A stretch of 64,000 nucleotides of DNA from Phycisphaerae bacterium (GTDB taxonomy: Bacteria > Planctomycetota > Phycisphaerae > UBA1845 > PWPN01). This document shows, in pieces, positions 27,888-37,822 of this stretch. The notes beneath the pieces are model-generated. The model saw only the letters and a program-made list of their open reading frames with translations. It did no database searches and had not been told where the DNA came from. Location of the stretch: positions 54,319 to 118,318 of the forward strand of contig JAUCQB010000140.1 of NCBI GenBank assembly GCA_030372985.1, in the 5' to 3' direction. The stretch's first letter is position 1. Each line of letters begins with the position of its first letter. The position numbers and the translations under genes were made by a program.

Positions 27888-29150
27888 TCAGCGCTTGCTG
27901 AGCACCTTGGCCTCATAGTCCTTGACCTTGGCCAGCCACTCGGCCCCGACGGGCACGCCGGCCTGCAGGCAGTAGTAGTCCCAGACCGCCCCGAACGGCA
28001 GGGTTTTGTGCTCTTCGAGCAGGGCCAGACGGGAAGTGAAGTCGCCGGACAGCTCATACTTGCGCAACCGGTCGGCCGGCTCCAGCAGAGCCGCCAGCAG
28101 GGCCTTGATCATGTTTCGCGCACCGATGACCCACGCAGCCACGCGGTTGATGCTCGCATCGAAATAGTCCAGGCCGATGTGGATCCTATTGGTGTAATCG
28201 TTGCGGACGATCTCCTGGGTGATCGCGTAGAGTTCGTCGTCGAGAATCACCACGTGGTCGCTGTCCCAGCGCACCGGCCGGCTGACGTGGAGCAGTAGTT
28301 CCTTGGCGAAGCTGAGAACCGCCGTCAGCTTGGTCGAGATCACCTCGGTCGGGTGATAATGGCCGGCATCGAGTGTCAGCAACACGCCGCGCGAAATCGC
28401 ATAGCCGAGATAGAAGTCATGGGAGCCGACGGTGTAGCTCTCCGCACCGATGCCGAACAGCTTGCCTTCGACGGCATCGAGGTTGTGTTTCGGGCTGATC
28501 TTGTCGGCGAAGATCGCATCGAGCGACTTGACCAGCCGATCGCGCGGGGCTTTCTTATCGACAGTGATGTCCTTGTACCCGTCTGGAATCCAGAAGTTGG
28601 TCACGCAGGTCGTGCCGAGTTTCTTGCCGAACGACTCGCCGATCTTGCGGCAGGCGATGCCGTGCTGGATCCAGAACTTGCGGATGCCCTGATCCGGGTG
28701 TGAGAGCGTGAACCCGTCGGCGGCCTTGGGATGCGAGAAGTACGTCGGGTTGAAGTCCAACCCGTGGAGCTTGCCCTTGGCCCAGTCCACCCAGTTGGCG
28801 AAATGCTTCGGCTCGATGTCGGTGCGTTCGACCCTCTTTGCGGCCTCGAGGTAAATGGCATGCAGGTTGAGGCGATGTTTGCCGGGGAGCATGCCGTACA
28901 CCACATCAAGATCGGCTCGCAGCTCGTCGGCCGTGCGGGCTTTCCCGGGGTAGTTGCCGGTCGCCTGGATGCCGCCGCCGGTGAGGCCGGCCGTGCTCTC
29001 GAAACCGCCGACGTCATCACCCTGCCAGCAGTGCAGTGAGATGGGGATCTTCTTCAGTGCGGTCATAACCTTATCGGTGTTGACTCCGATCTCGGCATAA
29101 CGCTCTTTGGCTAGCTCGTAGGCTTTCTCGACAGATGATGTTTTGCTCAT
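27888..29150 (-). CDS. rhaA: L-rhamnose isomerase
   Basis: 420 aa from the ATG at 29150; E. coli RhaA is 419 aa and the match is near full length. It converts L-rhamnose to L-rhamnulose using divalent metal. Conserved blocks: [79 protein letters not shown] (metal/substrate), [38 protein letters not shown] (metal ligands Asp and His) and [14 protein letters not shown]. It is first in a unit with rhaT, behind a good promoter at 29313-29341. Confidence 0.96.
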   Translation of the reverse strand: MSKTSSVEKAYELAKERYAEIGVNTDKVMTALKKIPISLHCWQGDDVGGFESTAGLTGGGIQATGNYPGKARTADELRADLDVVYGMLPGKHRLNLHAIYLEAAKRVERTDIEPKHFANWVDWAKGKLHGLDFNPTYFSHPKAADGFTLSHPDQGIRKFWIQHGIACRKIGESFGKKLGTTCVTNFWIPDGYKDITVDKKAPRDRLVKSLDAIFADKISPKHNLDAVEGKLFGIGAESYTVGSHDFYLGYAISRGVLLTLDAGHYHPTEVISTKLTAVLSFAKELLLHVSRPVRWDSDHVVILDDELYAITQEIVRNDYTNRIHIGLDYFDASINRVAAWVIGARNMIKALLAALLEPADRLRKYELSGDFTSRLALLEEHKTLPFGAVWDYYCLQAGVPVGAEWLAKVKDYEAKVLSKR

Positions 29151-29312
29151 TGCCCTGACCTTCTCCTCGGTTCGGGGTCCAAGAGGGGTACCGCGTCTCC
29201 GTTGCCTGTCTCTCGCCCGCCCAGGTGCCAACCCCGCCACCAGCGGCAAAGGGGCCATTCCGCCTGACCGATAGCGATCCGGGTTGACGCAGCAGGCGAC
29301 ACGATCGCGGAG

Positions 29313-29341
29313 AGAATAACGCCGGCCGAAAGACGAGTCAA
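29313..29341 (-). promoter_or_regulatory. Sigma70-type promoter upstream of rhaA
   Basis: On the minus strand TTGACT (29336-29341) is separated by 17 bases from TATTCT (29313-29318). It lies 163 bases before the rhaA start, leaving a leader that could hold a regulator site. Confidence 0.55.
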
Positions 29342-29435
29342 TGCAGACGGAGGATTGGCTGCTGGGGGGCACGGGCGGAGAATGCGGCACGTCATCCGCC
29401 CCGCCACGTGGGAGAGAATCGCCGGTTGACGTACA

Positions 29436-29726
29436 ATGGCATCCATGGCCGACGACGCGACCCTGCTCTGCCATTCCTGCGGCGCCGAACTCCATCCCGG
29501 CCGTGGTGATCTCTACGTCGTGCGGATCGACGCCTTGGCCGACCCTACGCCCCCGGTGATCACAGAAGATGATCTGAAACGCGATCTGCGGGCAGAGATT
29601 GACCGGCTTGTCGAAAGCCTCGACCGGTTGTCGGCGCAGGAAGCGATGGACCAGGTCCATCGGCGGCTGATCATCCACTTGTGCGTACCCTGCTATCGTC
29701 GATGGATCGAGGACCCGGTTCCCTGA
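29436..29726 (+). CDS. Small two-knuckle zinc-binding protein
   Basis: 96 aa (93 if the ATG at 29445 is used). CHSCG near the N-terminus and CVPC near the C-terminus form one probable zinc site; the central ~40 residues are an acidic amphipathic helix ([21 protein letters not shown]). Its end overlaps the convergent EEP gene by 34 bases. Similar short proteins are frequent in planctomycete genomes, with no known function. Confidence 0.6.
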   Translation: MASMADDATLLCHSCGAELHPGRGDLYVVRIDALADPTPPVITEDDLKRDLRAEIDRLVESLDRLSAQEAMDQVHRRLIIHLCVPCYRRWIEDPVP

Positions 29727-30562
29727 GTGACCGGTGCTGTGTCCGCCGGTCGGGAATCTGGTCCGCGCACGGCCGTGAGTTCGACGACCACCGCTCGGTG
29801 ATCGGAGGCGAGTGAGTCGCGGACAACCCGACGATCAGCGCGAAGTCCGTCAGAAAGATACATATGGTCGATCGGGAGTCGGGGCCGGTCGCTGGGAAAA
29901 GTCGGCTGGGTGGTCGGGACGCGTTTGAGTCCGCCGGCCAAGGCCACGTGTTCCGGCGAGCCAGGGATGGCGTTGAAGTCGCCCGCAACCACCACATCCT
30001 CCGTCCATTTCTTGAGTCGCGCGGCCAGATCCGAGGCTTCCTTGAATCTCGCCCGGCTGGTCTCGGCGGCGTGTCGCAGGTCGACGCGATACGTGCTGGT
30101 CAGATGGATTGATACGACACGCAAAGGCCTGCCGTTCCAGCGGGTCACAGCGGAGACGCCGTAGACGCGTCCCGTGCCGGCGTCGAGCGGGCCGGTCTGC
30201 TCCAACTCGCCTCGGGCGAGAATCGCCATGCGCTGCTCGCCTCCTCCTTCCGCGAAACGCGAGCCGGCAGAATACTGCTTCATGCCCAATCGCTCTGCGA
30301 TCAGGGCAGCCTGATCGGCACCCTCGGCGCGGGCCGTCCCCACCTCGGCTTCTTGCAGGCAAATGATGTCGGCATCGATCTTCCTGAGTTCATCCACGAT
30401 CCCGTCGACACCGGCGGTACATCCGTGGATATTCCAGGTGACGACGCGCAGACGCGGCTGCTGCGACGAGGGTCGAGTCTGCACCTCAGCCAGCGACAGA
30501 ATCGGCAATAAGCAGACTACCGGGACTGCTCCAAGAGCCAGAAACCGCACAAGAGGTCTCAT
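29693..30562 (-). CDS. Secreted endonuclease/exonuclease/phosphatase (EEP) family protein
   Basis: 289 aa from the ATG at 30562; an upstream in-frame ATG at 30619 would only add translated spacer repeat. A signal peptide ([20 protein letters not shown]) precedes the EEP fold: [10 protein letters not shown] (metal-binding Asn), [11 protein letters not shown] (Glu), [10 protein letters not shown] (His), [13 protein letters not shown] (Asp/Asn pair), PIDHMYL and [11 protein letters not shown] (catalytic Asp-His). All active-site residues are present. Substrates in this family range from DNA to phosphoinositides and sphingomyelin; the exported form here suggests an extracellular phosphodiester. 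It is followed by a short Pro/Thr-rich tail. Confidence 0.85.
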   Translation of the reverse strand: MRPLVRFLALGAVPVVCLLPILSLAEVQTRPSSQQPRLRVVTWNIHGCTAGVDGIVDELRKIDADIICLQEAEVGTARAEGADQAALIAERLGMKQYSAGSRFAEGGGEQRMAILARGELEQTGPLDAGTGRVYGVSAVTRWNGRPLRVVSIHLTSTYRVDLRHAAETSRARFKEASDLAARLKKWTEDVVVAGDFNAIPGSPEHVALAGGLKRVPTTQPTFPSDRPRLPIDHMYLSDGLRADRRVVRDSLASDHRAVVVELTAVRGPDSRPADTAPVTQGTGSSIHRR

Positions 30563-30710
30563 ACCTTGGGCATTCGGATTTGGGCTTTCTTTGGGCATTG
30601 GAATTTTGGCATTGGCCATTTCCTCGCTGCCTCGGTCGTGCGAGAAACCTGCGGCGACGGATTCATCTCGCCACGGCAAGTCGCTTCCGGCGACCTTCTG
30701 CCTTCATACC

Positions 30711-32444
30711 TCATTTTTCGCCTCGCGTCCTTTCCCGCTCAACCATCCAAATGATGCCGCCGATGAAGTAGGCCACGGTGGCGACCATCAGGCCGGTCTT
30801 GTACGAGCCCATGTTCCGCTGGTACGCAGACGGGTCTGACCCGCCAATGAAAACCAACAGGGGCAAGACCAGGCAGGCCATCAGTGCGAGGATGGCAAGC
30901 GTCCCGCCGATCCACGCAATCGGCGGCAACGGTTCGGGCGGCCGGACCGCAGTCGGCCCGGTGATCCCTGTCTGGGCTTCACGTCTGACTTCGGCCTGCT
31001 CACCGGGCTGTCGCCGCGCGCCGGGCATCAGACGACAGAGCAGAAGGTAGACGATCACCGTGACAAACCACGCCGGCAGCCAGCGGAAGAACAGCCCGAC
31101 GCCCATCAAATCCATCGGAGACCTGACCCGCCCGGCCGTGAAATCCTCAATTGGGAAACAGAGGACCAGCACGGTCAGCCAGGCGATCAAGGCGGGCGGG
31201 TTCACGCTGAGACGGCGCCGCTCGGTCCAGTACTGGATCAGGCCCATCTTCGGGAAAAGCCAGTGCTCGGCGAAGATCACCGCCCCGATGGGCATCAGCA
31301 CAAGACCGTAGATGGCCACGAAATTCAACAGCTTCATGAAGATGGCCGGGGACAGGCCGACGATTGTCGTGACCGCTCCCGCCAAGAGCGTCACCTTCCA
31401 GCGAGGCCAGTTTGGCGTGATGATCTGCAGGGCCAGCCCGGCGCGGTAGATCGTCGGGTTGGCGGTCGTCCAACCTGCCAGCAAAACCGCCAGCACGCCC
31501 GGCACACCCGCCGCAAGGTCGGCCATTTCGCCGGGATTCAGCCCCTCGCTGACCGCCGCACCCATGATGCCGGCGCAAATCCAGGCCAGGTAGTGGCCCA
31601 GGTACATCCCGAAGGCGGAGTAGAATCCGTATGTCCAGCGGCGGGCATAGCGAAAGATGGCCATGTCGGACAGGCCCACATGCATGGCCAGGTTGCAGAA
31701 CCAGGCGAAGAAAGTGATGTGCCAGAAGCCAAGTCGCTCGGTGCCGGCCCTGGGCGTCTCCAGCCAGATCCTCGTTTCGGCGATTTGCCAGAAGTCGTCC
31801 AGGCTGTGCACGTCGCCCAGACGAGGAAGAGTCGCTATCGCGCCGGCGATGAAAACGAGGAACATCCACGGCGAGCAGACGCCGGCGAACTGGCTGAGTT
31901 TCTTGAACCCCGCGATCGCCACAACGGTCGTCACCGAGCCGACAACCAGAACAACCACGACCCATCCCACACTGTTGGGGCACACATCGGTCAGCGCGGG
32001 ATGCCTGATATGCACGCCGAATCGCGAGAGACCAAGGATCACCGCCGAGGCGGACACGCCGATCATGGCCGCCGCCAGGCAGCAGTAGAGGATGCCGCTG
32101 ATGAAGTTGTAGACCACCGTCAGGCCCGGTCCGATGACCTGGCGAGCGTACCAGTAAAGCGTCAACCGGGTGCGGACCGCAATGGGGGCGCAGATGAACG
32201 CCCAGCTCAACACCGCGAGCAGGTTGCCCAGGAGCAACCCGAGGACCAGGTTCCGAGCACTGGCTCCCCACTGGACGAACAAGGCCCCGATGACGAACTC
32301 GGTCGCGGCGACGTGCTCACCGGCAAACAGCCCGGCGAAGTATCTCCCGTCGTGCAACCTGTCCGTCGTGACCGGCGCCCGCTCGAATTCGTAGAGTCTG
32401 TCCAGACGGCCGGCAAGGCCGGGTGCCTCGTGGCTGGAACTCAC
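30711..32444 (-). CDS. NCS1-like nucleobase/cation permease family membrane protein
   Basis: 577 aa from a GTG at 32444 with AAGGAGG seven bases upstream; the longer in-frame ATG has no ribosome site. About 12-13 hydrophobic segments. The N-terminal RYFAGLFAGEHVAATEFVIGALFVQWGAS segment and the following helices look like the purine/cytosine permease superfamily, with a conserved central WTTANPTIYRAGLALQ helix. The C-terminal ~100 residues include a Pro-rich linker and two further helices. The substrate is unknown; nucleobase, hydantoin or similar would fit. An isolated gene. Confidence 0.75.
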   Translation of the reverse strand: MSSSHEAPGLAGRLDRLYEFERAPVTTDRLHDGRYFAGLFAGEHVAATEFVIGALFVQWGASARNLVLGLLLGNLLAVLSWAFICAPIAVRTRLTLYWYARQVIGPGLTVVYNFISGILYCCLAAAMIGVSASAVILGLSRFGVHIRHPALTDVCPNSVGWVVVVLVVGSVTTVVAIAGFKKLSQFAGVCSPWMFLVFIAGAIATLPRLGDVHSLDDFWQIAETRIWLETPRAGTERLGFWHITFFAWFCNLAMHVGLSDMAIFRYARRWTYGFYSAFGMYLGHYLAWICAGIMGAAVSEGLNPGEMADLAAGVPGVLAVLLAGWTTANPTIYRAGLALQIITPNWPRWKVTLLAGAVTTIVGLSPAIFMKLLNFVAIYGLVLMPIGAVIFAEHWLFPKMGLIQYWTERRRLSVNPPALIAWLTVLVLCFPIEDFTAGRVRSPMDLMGVGLFFRWLPAWFVTVIVYLLLCRLMPGARRQPGEQAEVRREAQTGITGPTAVRPPEPLPPIAWIGGTLAILALMACLVLPLLVFIGGSDPSAYQRNMGSYKTGLMVATVAYFIGGIIWMVERERTRGEK

Positions 32445-32699
32445 GCATGCCTCCTTCTCAATCGCTGTCGGTGCCCGCGTTGGGTTTCCCAATATGCCCC
32501 GACCACCGGCCAATGCACAACAACCGGTGCACCGGGGCGGTGCCCACGGGAAGCTCAAGCAGCGTAAAGGAGAGGTGCGCGGCCAGTCAAACGAGATCGG
32601 GTGGGATCTTCAGCGGCTCTGCCCGACACGGGAGTCCGCCCGGAGGCGGAGTCAGACCGCTCCCGGAGCGGAGCACTTGAAGCGCAGGTGGTCGTCGGC

Positions 32700-33521
32700 T
32701 TACCGCGATTCCCTGATTCGCCGCAGCAGGATCGCCGCCGCGACGAGGAGTGATGAGAGAATGACGATCACCGCACCGGCCGGCATGTCGGTGGCGGCGG
32801 CGATCAGGAAACCCCCGAGTCCGCTGACGCCCCCGAGCAGCGTGGCAACCACTGCCGCCCTGCCCATGCCTCGCACCAGTTGGAAGGCGGCCGCCGCCGG
32901 GTTGGTGATCAGACTATAGATCATCAGGCCGCCGACCGTCTGGAAGTTGACCGTCACCAAGATGGCCGCGAGAACCAGGAAGCCGGTCCAGACGGCCGTT
33001 GCGTGAATCCCCGCCGCGAGTGCATCCTGCCGCGAGAAGATGATCGCCCGCATCTCCTTGCCGAAGAGCATAACAAAAGCCAGCAGACTGACCGATGCGA
33101 TCGCCATCAGAACGACGTCGGCCCATCGACAGTATGCCAGGCTCCCCCACAGCAAGCTGCGTACGTCGTTGTCGCTGCGACCGAACACGGCGAATAACCC
33201 GAAACCGAGGAATGCCAGCCCCATAGTGAGTGAGAAGAGCAGGCCCAGAACGACGTTCGTGTCCATTCGAATCTTCCGCGGGTCGGCCAGCCCAAGCGCG
33301 ACGGCGGTTGCGACGGCGGCAGCCATGGCGGGCAGAAGCAGCGATTGCCCCTCCAAACCGGCCAAGGCTCCGAACACCGCCCCTGCCAACGCGGCGTGAG
33401 CCACACAGATACCTAGAAACGGAATCCTCGCGCCGACCACCAGCACGCTGAGCAGGCCGCTCGACGATCCGGCTAAGGCTCCGCTGACCAGCACCGGTGC
33501 CCAGAAGACGAAGTCAAGCAC
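32700..33521 (-). CDS. Metal ABC transporter permease (ZnuB/MntB-like)
   Basis: 273 aa with ~8-9 hydrophobic segments. Family marks: VGARIPFLGICVAHAALAGAVFG (typical permease helix with Gly-Ile-Ala/His), DTNVVLGLLFSLTMGLAF, and TVGGLMIYSLITNPAAAAFQL near the C-terminus. The start ATG lies eight bases inside the upstream ATPase gene, so translation is coupled. Last gene of the four-gene metal operon. Confidence 0.88.
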   Translation of the reverse strand: MLDFVFWAPVLVSGALAGSSSGLLSVLVVGARIPFLGICVAHAALAGAVFGALAGLEGQSLLLPAMAAAVATAVALGLADPRKIRMDTNVVLGLLFSLTMGLAFLGFGLFAVFGRSDNDVRSLLWGSLAYCRWADVVLMAIASVSLLAFVMLFGKEMRAIIFSRQDALAAGIHATAVWTGFLVLAAILVTVNFQTVGGLMIYSLITNPAAAAFQLVRGMGRAAVVATLLGGVSGLGGFLIAAATDMPAGAVIVILSSLLVAAAILLRRIRESR

Positions 33522-34317
33522 GGAGCACCTCCGCCGGCACGGCCAGCAGTCGGCTGCCGTGCTTGAGGACGGTCAAGCCCGGACCGTAAAGCATCTCCAG
33601 GCACTGGTCGGTGAGCACCTCATCAGGGGAACCGTCGGCAACAAGTCGGCCCGTCTGCAACAGGATTACCCGGCCGCAAACCGACGGCAGCACCTCCAGG
33701 TCATGACTGACCAGAATGACCGTCATGCCGGACGACGCATAAAGATCCTTGACAATCGTGACGATCCGCTCGCGCCAGCCGAGATCCAGATTGGCGGTCG
33801 GCTCGTCCAGCAGCAGGATCTCGGGTTGCTGAACCATGGTTCGGGCAATCAGGACCTTGCGCTGCTGGCCGCCTGAGATCTCGCCGTATCCCCGACGGGC
33901 CAGCGAGGCAAGCCCCAGGCGCTCGATCCACTCATCGATGATTCGCCAATCATCGGTCCGCAGCGGCCGGAGCAGGCCGGCGATTCCCGTTCGGCCGATG
34001 GAGATGACCTCTCGCACGGTCAGCGGAATCTCGCCCGGCAACGAAATCAGTTGCGGAACGTATCCGATCCGCCGTCGCAGCAACCCGAGACCCCGCATGC
34101 TCAGTCGCGCGAGAGGCTCGCCAAGGACCGTCATCCGGCCGCAGGCATGCCGCTGAAGGCCCAGCAGACAGCGGAGCAAGGTGCTCTTGCCGGCGCCGTT
34201 CGGGCCAAGGACCCCAATGAACTGTCCTTTGGGGATTTGCAGATCCTCTATTGCCAGGATGCTCTTGCGGCCGGCTCGAACGATCAGATCGCGAATCGTG
34301 ATTGCCGTATCACTCAA
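33514..34317 (-). CDS. Metal ABC transporter ATP-binding protein (ZnuC-like)
   Basis: 267 aa. Walker A GPNGAGKST, Q-loop YVPQ, signature EISGGQQRKV, Walker B ILLLDEPTANLD and the switch His in VSHDLE, all intact. It overlaps the binding-protein gene by four bases and the permease gene by eight. It powers uptake through the ZnuB-like permease. Confidence 0.92.
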   Translation of the reverse strand: MSDTAITIRDLIVRAGRKSILAIEDLQIPKGQFIGVLGPNGAGKSTLLRCLLGLQRHACGRMTVLGEPLARLSMRGLGLLRRRIGYVPQLISLPGEIPLTVREVISIGRTGIAGLLRPLRTDDWRIIDEWIERLGLASLARRGYGEISGGQQRKVLIARTMVQQPEILLLDEPTANLDLGWRERIVTIVKDLYASSGMTVILVSHDLEVLPSVCGRVILLQTGRLVADGSPDEVLTDQCLEMLYGPGLTVLKHGSRLLAVPAEVLRA

Positions 34318-35177
34318 GGAGTCGCCGCCTTGACCAGCGAGGTGACATTGGCCGTCATCAATGCGTCGAAGGAGGCCTTTCCGCCGGCGCCGTCCGGGAA
34401 GTTGCCGAAAACCACGACCTTCGCTCCGAGTCGCTGCCCGAGTGCATCAGCCAACCGCCGTCCCTCCGGCAGGTTGGCGACCACGATGCCAACCTTGGCG
34501 TGTTCACCTTCGCGGATGGCAGTCTCGATATCGCCGATCGATGCGGAGTCGGCGCCCGCGAAGGTGGCCACCACGTTCAGCCCCAGCCAACGGCAGAAGG
34601 CTTCCTGACGTGGGCTGCACACGGCGTTTTTTCCCTCCAGAGCAGCCTGCCGCATCTGCCGACGACACCACTGCTCATGCTCGCCCATGCGTGACTCAAT
34701 CTCTGCGATTCGCCGTTGCACGGCTTCGGCCGACAGGATACCCGCGTCGACAAGCGGCTCAGCCACCTGGCGGCAGGTTGCCAGGTAGCTCGACGGTTCA
34801 CACAAGCCGCCTGCCGGGCGAATGGATGCGATCTGCAGGCCGTCGCGGGAAAGCGGCCTCAGTTTGTCATCCAGGGACTGCTGAAAATCAAAGCGCACAA
34901 GCACGCGACAGGCCCGCAGCGCCGAGACCTGGCTCGGTCGAATATCGAAATGGCCCGGACACATACCCGGCTCGGCCAATCGCAACGGCTGGGAGCCCTC
35001 GCCAACCAGATCGATCAATGCCGCTTCGAGATAAGAGTTGCTGGCCGCCACATGGGCGAGTGGGTTGGGCGGCAGCGTGCCGGCCGGGGTGGCCGATCGT
35101 TCGCAGCCAAAGGCCATTACGACGGCGCATGACAGATGGAGAAACACGAGTGTCCGGATGGCTGATCGGCGATTCAT
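34314..35177 (-). CDS. Metal ABC transporter substrate-binding lipoprotein with Cys-rich ligand set
   Basis: 287 aa. Signal peptide with lipobox MAFGC (Cys25). The layout is that of ZnuA/PsaA cluster A-I proteins: a first ligand region GMCPGHFDIRPSQ (His76), a second region around Cys126 and Cys135 (GLCEPSSYLATC), and a third around Cys187 and Cys195 (CSPRQEAFC) where ZnuA normally has His. Cys73 and Cys90 add further thiols. This suggests a softer metal, for example Cu or Ni/Co, or a metal chelate, though family assignment by eye is approximate. It overlaps both neighbours by four bases. Confidence 0.78.
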   Translation of the reverse strand: MNRRSAIRTLVFLHLSCAVVMAFGCERSATPAGTLPPNPLAHVAASNSYLEAALIDLVGEGSQPLRLAEPGMCPGHFDIRPSQVSALRACRVLVRFDFQQSLDDKLRPLSRDGLQIASIRPAGGLCEPSSYLATCRQVAEPLVDAGILSAEAVQRRIAEIESRMGEHEQWCRRQMRQAALEGKNAVCSPRQEAFCRWLGLNVVATFAGADSASIGDIETAIREGEHAKVGIVVANLPEGRRLADALGQRLGAKVVVFGNFPDGAGGKASFDALMTANVTSLVKAATP

Positions 35178-35713
35178 CGTGTCGTGGTACCCGTTTGGCC
35201 GGCTGAGGCACAGCCAACCCAGGCAAACTCCCTCTCACGCATGGATGTAATGCGAAACAGATTCGCCACATCCTCACGAGCCAGCTCCCTGGAGGCCTCT
35301 TCCATGCGCTCGGGTTTGAGGTTCTCCATCCAGCCGTGAAGAGCACACGTGGCGGTGTAGCTGAGCCCTTCGGCGGGTCGATCACTTTCGGGCAATCTGA
35401 CGACATGAACCACGGGCCAGCCATCGGCGAGGACTTCATGCGATTCCCTCAACCAGAGGTTCCGTTTGCCCATCGTCGCCCCGCAACCTGCCTGCAACCC
35501 GTCGAGGATGCAGGTGAACGGCGTCCGGTGCTTGTCGGCCGGCATCCAACACGTCACGTTGATTTTCCACTGTCCAGGTGTCTCCAGTTTGCGGATGGCA
35601 TCGTGTCCGACCATCGCCCCAGCGATTAGCCAAGGCCCCAGGTGCCCGTGAAACAAGGCTGCTCGCACAACCCAATCCGGGTCTTCCACGCACTTGCTCG
35701 TGTAGAAATTCAC
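35174..35713 (-). CDS. FmdE family protein
   Basis: 179 aa from a GTG at 35713 with GGAGG at 35717-35721; a longer ATG frame has no such site. FmdE-type proteins bind zinc or molybdenum-related ligands: LFHGHLGPWLIAGAMVGHDAI and the Cys/Gly-rich CILDGLQAGCGATMGKRN are the family hallmarks. The C-terminal ~70 residues are unassigned, ending with a short Cys-containing tail. First gene of the four-gene metal transport operon. FmdE proteins outside methanogens are often next to metal transporters, which fits here. Confidence 0.82.
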   Translation of the reverse strand: MNFYTSKCVEDPDWVVRAALFHGHLGPWLIAGAMVGHDAIRKLETPGQWKINVTCWMPADKHRTPFTCILDGLQAGCGATMGKRNLWLRESHEVLADGWPVVHVVRLPESDRPAEGLSYTATCALHGWMENLKPERMEEASRELAREDVANLFRITSMREREFAWVGCASAGQTGTTTR

Positions 35714-35836
35714 GCGTCCTCCGATCTCGCCAATCAAGCAGATGCCTGAAAGGCATTTTTCACATTATCTCAGTTTCCGTCTCGATGACCATCCTTGTCA
35801 TTCGCCCTCGTCATCCGCCGGGGACAAAACGGCAGG

Positions 35837-36586
35837 TCACGGACTCATGTGAGTCACACCTTTGCGGGCTCTGAAGTGGGTAATGAGCCCGGTCGGACGG
35901 CCATCGTTGAGCAACCAGCAGGACTTGGGCAACGGGAGTTTCGCTTCGTCAATCGTACCATCTTCCCAGCGCGGGAATTTCGGCGACTGCGGGTCCGGGC
36001 CGACGCTCCAGACGGCATAGGTCACGGGGCTCTTCGGTTCGCCGTTGCGATCGGCGTAGTAGTCCCCGTCGGGGCTTTCACAATTGGGTGCGTCATCGGG
36101 CACCCAGATCTGCGCACGCGGTCGCCACGTGCTGTCCGGAAAATCCATGAGAACCCCGTTCTGCCAAACCGGTCCGGGAGCCCGATAGCGATACGTCTGA
36201 CCCGGGTTGAACGGGTCCTCCAGATACGCTCGCTTGAGCTTGTCCGGGCTTTTCGGCAGGTATTTCTTTGTCGCCAGCTCGAAGGGCAACTGATACAGGA
36301 TGTCTGTCCCGCAGGATTGCCGCGTCGGCGGCAGGCGGTCTTTATGCTCCAATGCATACGCGTCCAGGGCCACAGTGACCTGCCGCAAGTCGGAATGCAC
36401 GACCACGACCCTGGATCGAAGTTTCGCCCTTGCCAACGACGGGAGCAGTATGGCCACCAGCAGGCCCAGGATCGCAACCACCACAAGTACCTCGATCAGA
36501 CTGAAGCCCCCGACGACGACGTTCCGCACGCGGCCGGCGGCGTCGCGAGGCCCAGTCGATCGAGTCCCCTGTTTGTTGTGCATCAT
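35837..36586 (-). CDS. Type II secretion/type IV pilus-like prepilin (pseudopilin)
   Basis: 249 aa from the ATG at 36586, with GAGGTG upstream. A leader of ~25 residues precedes GFSLIEVLVVVAILGLLVAILLPSL, the class III signal with cleavage after Gly and Glu at +5. The mature C-terminal domain is 180 residues with YLEDPFNPGQTYRYR-type motifs seen in planctomycete DUF1559-like pseudopilins. Ten bases separate it from the upstream dockerin-like gene, so they are co-transcribed. It may serve a type II-like secretion or surface assembly system. Confidence 0.85.
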   Translation of the reverse strand: MMHNKQGTRSTGPRDAAGRVRNVVVGGFSLIEVLVVVAILGLLVAILLPSLARAKLRSRVVVVHSDLRQVTVALDAYALEHKDRLPPTRQSCGTDILYQLPFELATKKYLPKSPDKLKRAYLEDPFNPGQTYRYRAPGPVWQNGVLMDFPDSTWRPRAQIWVPDDAPNCESPDGDYYADRNGEPKSPVTYAVWSVGPDPQSPKFPRWEDGTIDEAKLPLPKSCWLLNDGRPTGLITHFRARKGVTHMSP

Positions 36587-36596
36587 CCGGCACACC

Positions 36597-37742
36597 TCAA
36601 CGATCACAGGTCGGGTCCGGCAGTCCATCGCTGCCGGAGAAACACCTCTGAAGCACGCCGAAGTCGCTCTGGTCCACGTCGCTGTCGTCATCGAAGTCGG
36701 CATTCAGGCAGGACGGATCGGTCTGCTCGATTCCCGGGGCGGAGGCACAGGCCTCAAAGTGATCGAGGTCGGTCTCATCCACGTCGCCATCCCGATCGAA
36801 ATCGGGTTTGACGTATCGGTAGAGCACGAACTGGTCGCCATCGTAGTCCATCACCCACAGCCGATAGCCGCCCTTCCATCCGTCGGTGGAGATCTTGTCT
36901 TCTTGATCGAAAACACCCACGATATCGAAAGACCCGGTCGGTGACGGATACTCCGTAAAACCGCTGCCGAACCCGAGCAGGACGGGCAGCGTCCGCCCCG
37001 CGCCGTCGGTGATGGTCATCGATTGATTGGGGCCCCAGGTGCCGGCGGTGAATTGCACGTCTTCGAATCGCACGAAGCTGCCTTGGTAGTGCTCCGCGCC
37101 CGTCGCGCGCGACTGATCGAAGATGAACTCATCAACCGAATCTTTTACATCCGCGAGCGTGATCGTCTGCGGTGCAGGCAGCGTGTAGTTTGGCTGCAGG
37201 AGAACCACGTCGAAATCCGCCAGTGTCGTCTTCTGGTGCTGCTCGTTGATGTTGGTCTTGCCGCGGAAGAAGAGACCCGGCGCCCGGGCTCGCACTTCGA
37301 CCAAGTCGCCTGATCGGAAGGCGCGACCGGTGATCGGGTCATGGTTCAGGCGATCCAGCTCGGCGAGCCACTCTGCATCCGTATAGCTGCCGGCCGGATG
37401 ATTCCCGACGTTCTTGCCGATGTTCTGACCCATGTACAACGCAGTGCCGCCGAAATCACCCCCGTCGATGGTCTGAATGAACCGCTGCCACTGACCGCCC
37501 ATGTAAGGATCGAAACCGGGTGTGGGGTTCAACATATCGGAGGGACGATTCAGGATTACGCCTTTCATCTTGATGGGTGAGGTGGTGGGAAAGGTACCTT
37601 GCCCATTAGCGTCGACGGCCTGGTAATCCTGGTGGGGCGTGTAAACCATCGATGCCCAGTCCGGCTCCTGTGCGGTTGTCGCAGTCGCCCACGCACAGAC
37701 CAATGCTACAATCGCAAGCCATCGCGCAATTCGGGAGTCCAT
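36597..37742 (-). CDS. Secreted protein with C-terminal dockerin-like EF-hand repeats
   Basis: 381 aa. Signal peptide MDSRIARWLAIVALVCAWATATTAQ. The body (residues ~25-310) has beta-sheet character (YTPHQDYQAVDANGQGTF, QSMTITDGAGRTLPVLLGF, FDIVGVFDQEDK). The last ~65 residues contain two DxDxDGDVDxxDLxxF calcium loops, DFDRDGDVDETDLDHFEAC and DFDDDSDVDQSDFGVLQRC, of the kind attached to many planctomycete exported proteins. The partner of these dockerin-like modules is unknown. First gene of a unit with the pseudopilin. Confidence 0.85.
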   Translation of the reverse strand: MDSRIARWLAIVALVCAWATATTAQEPDWASMVYTPHQDYQAVDANGQGTFPTTSPIKMKGVILNRPSDMLNPTPGFDPYMGGQWQRFIQTIDGGDFGGTALYMGQNIGKNVGNHPAGSYTDAEWLAELDRLNHDPITGRAFRSGDLVEVRARAPGLFFRGKTNINEQHQKTTLADFDVVLLQPNYTLPAPQTITLADVKDSVDEFIFDQSRATGAEHYQGSFVRFEDVQFTAGTWGPNQSMTITDGAGRTLPVLLGFGSGFTEYPSPTGSFDIVGVFDQEDKISTDGWKGGYRLWVMDYDGDQFVLYRYVKPDFDRDGDVDETDLDHFEACASAPGIEQTDPSCLNADFDDDSDVDQSDFGVLQRCFSGSDGLPDPTCDR

Positions 37743-37822
37743 CTGTCGTCTCCTTGTTCCTTCCGCTCCAGGCGGCCGGAATCAACGCGAGACCGGGGCC
37801 CGTAGTGTTACGACTTACTAAA

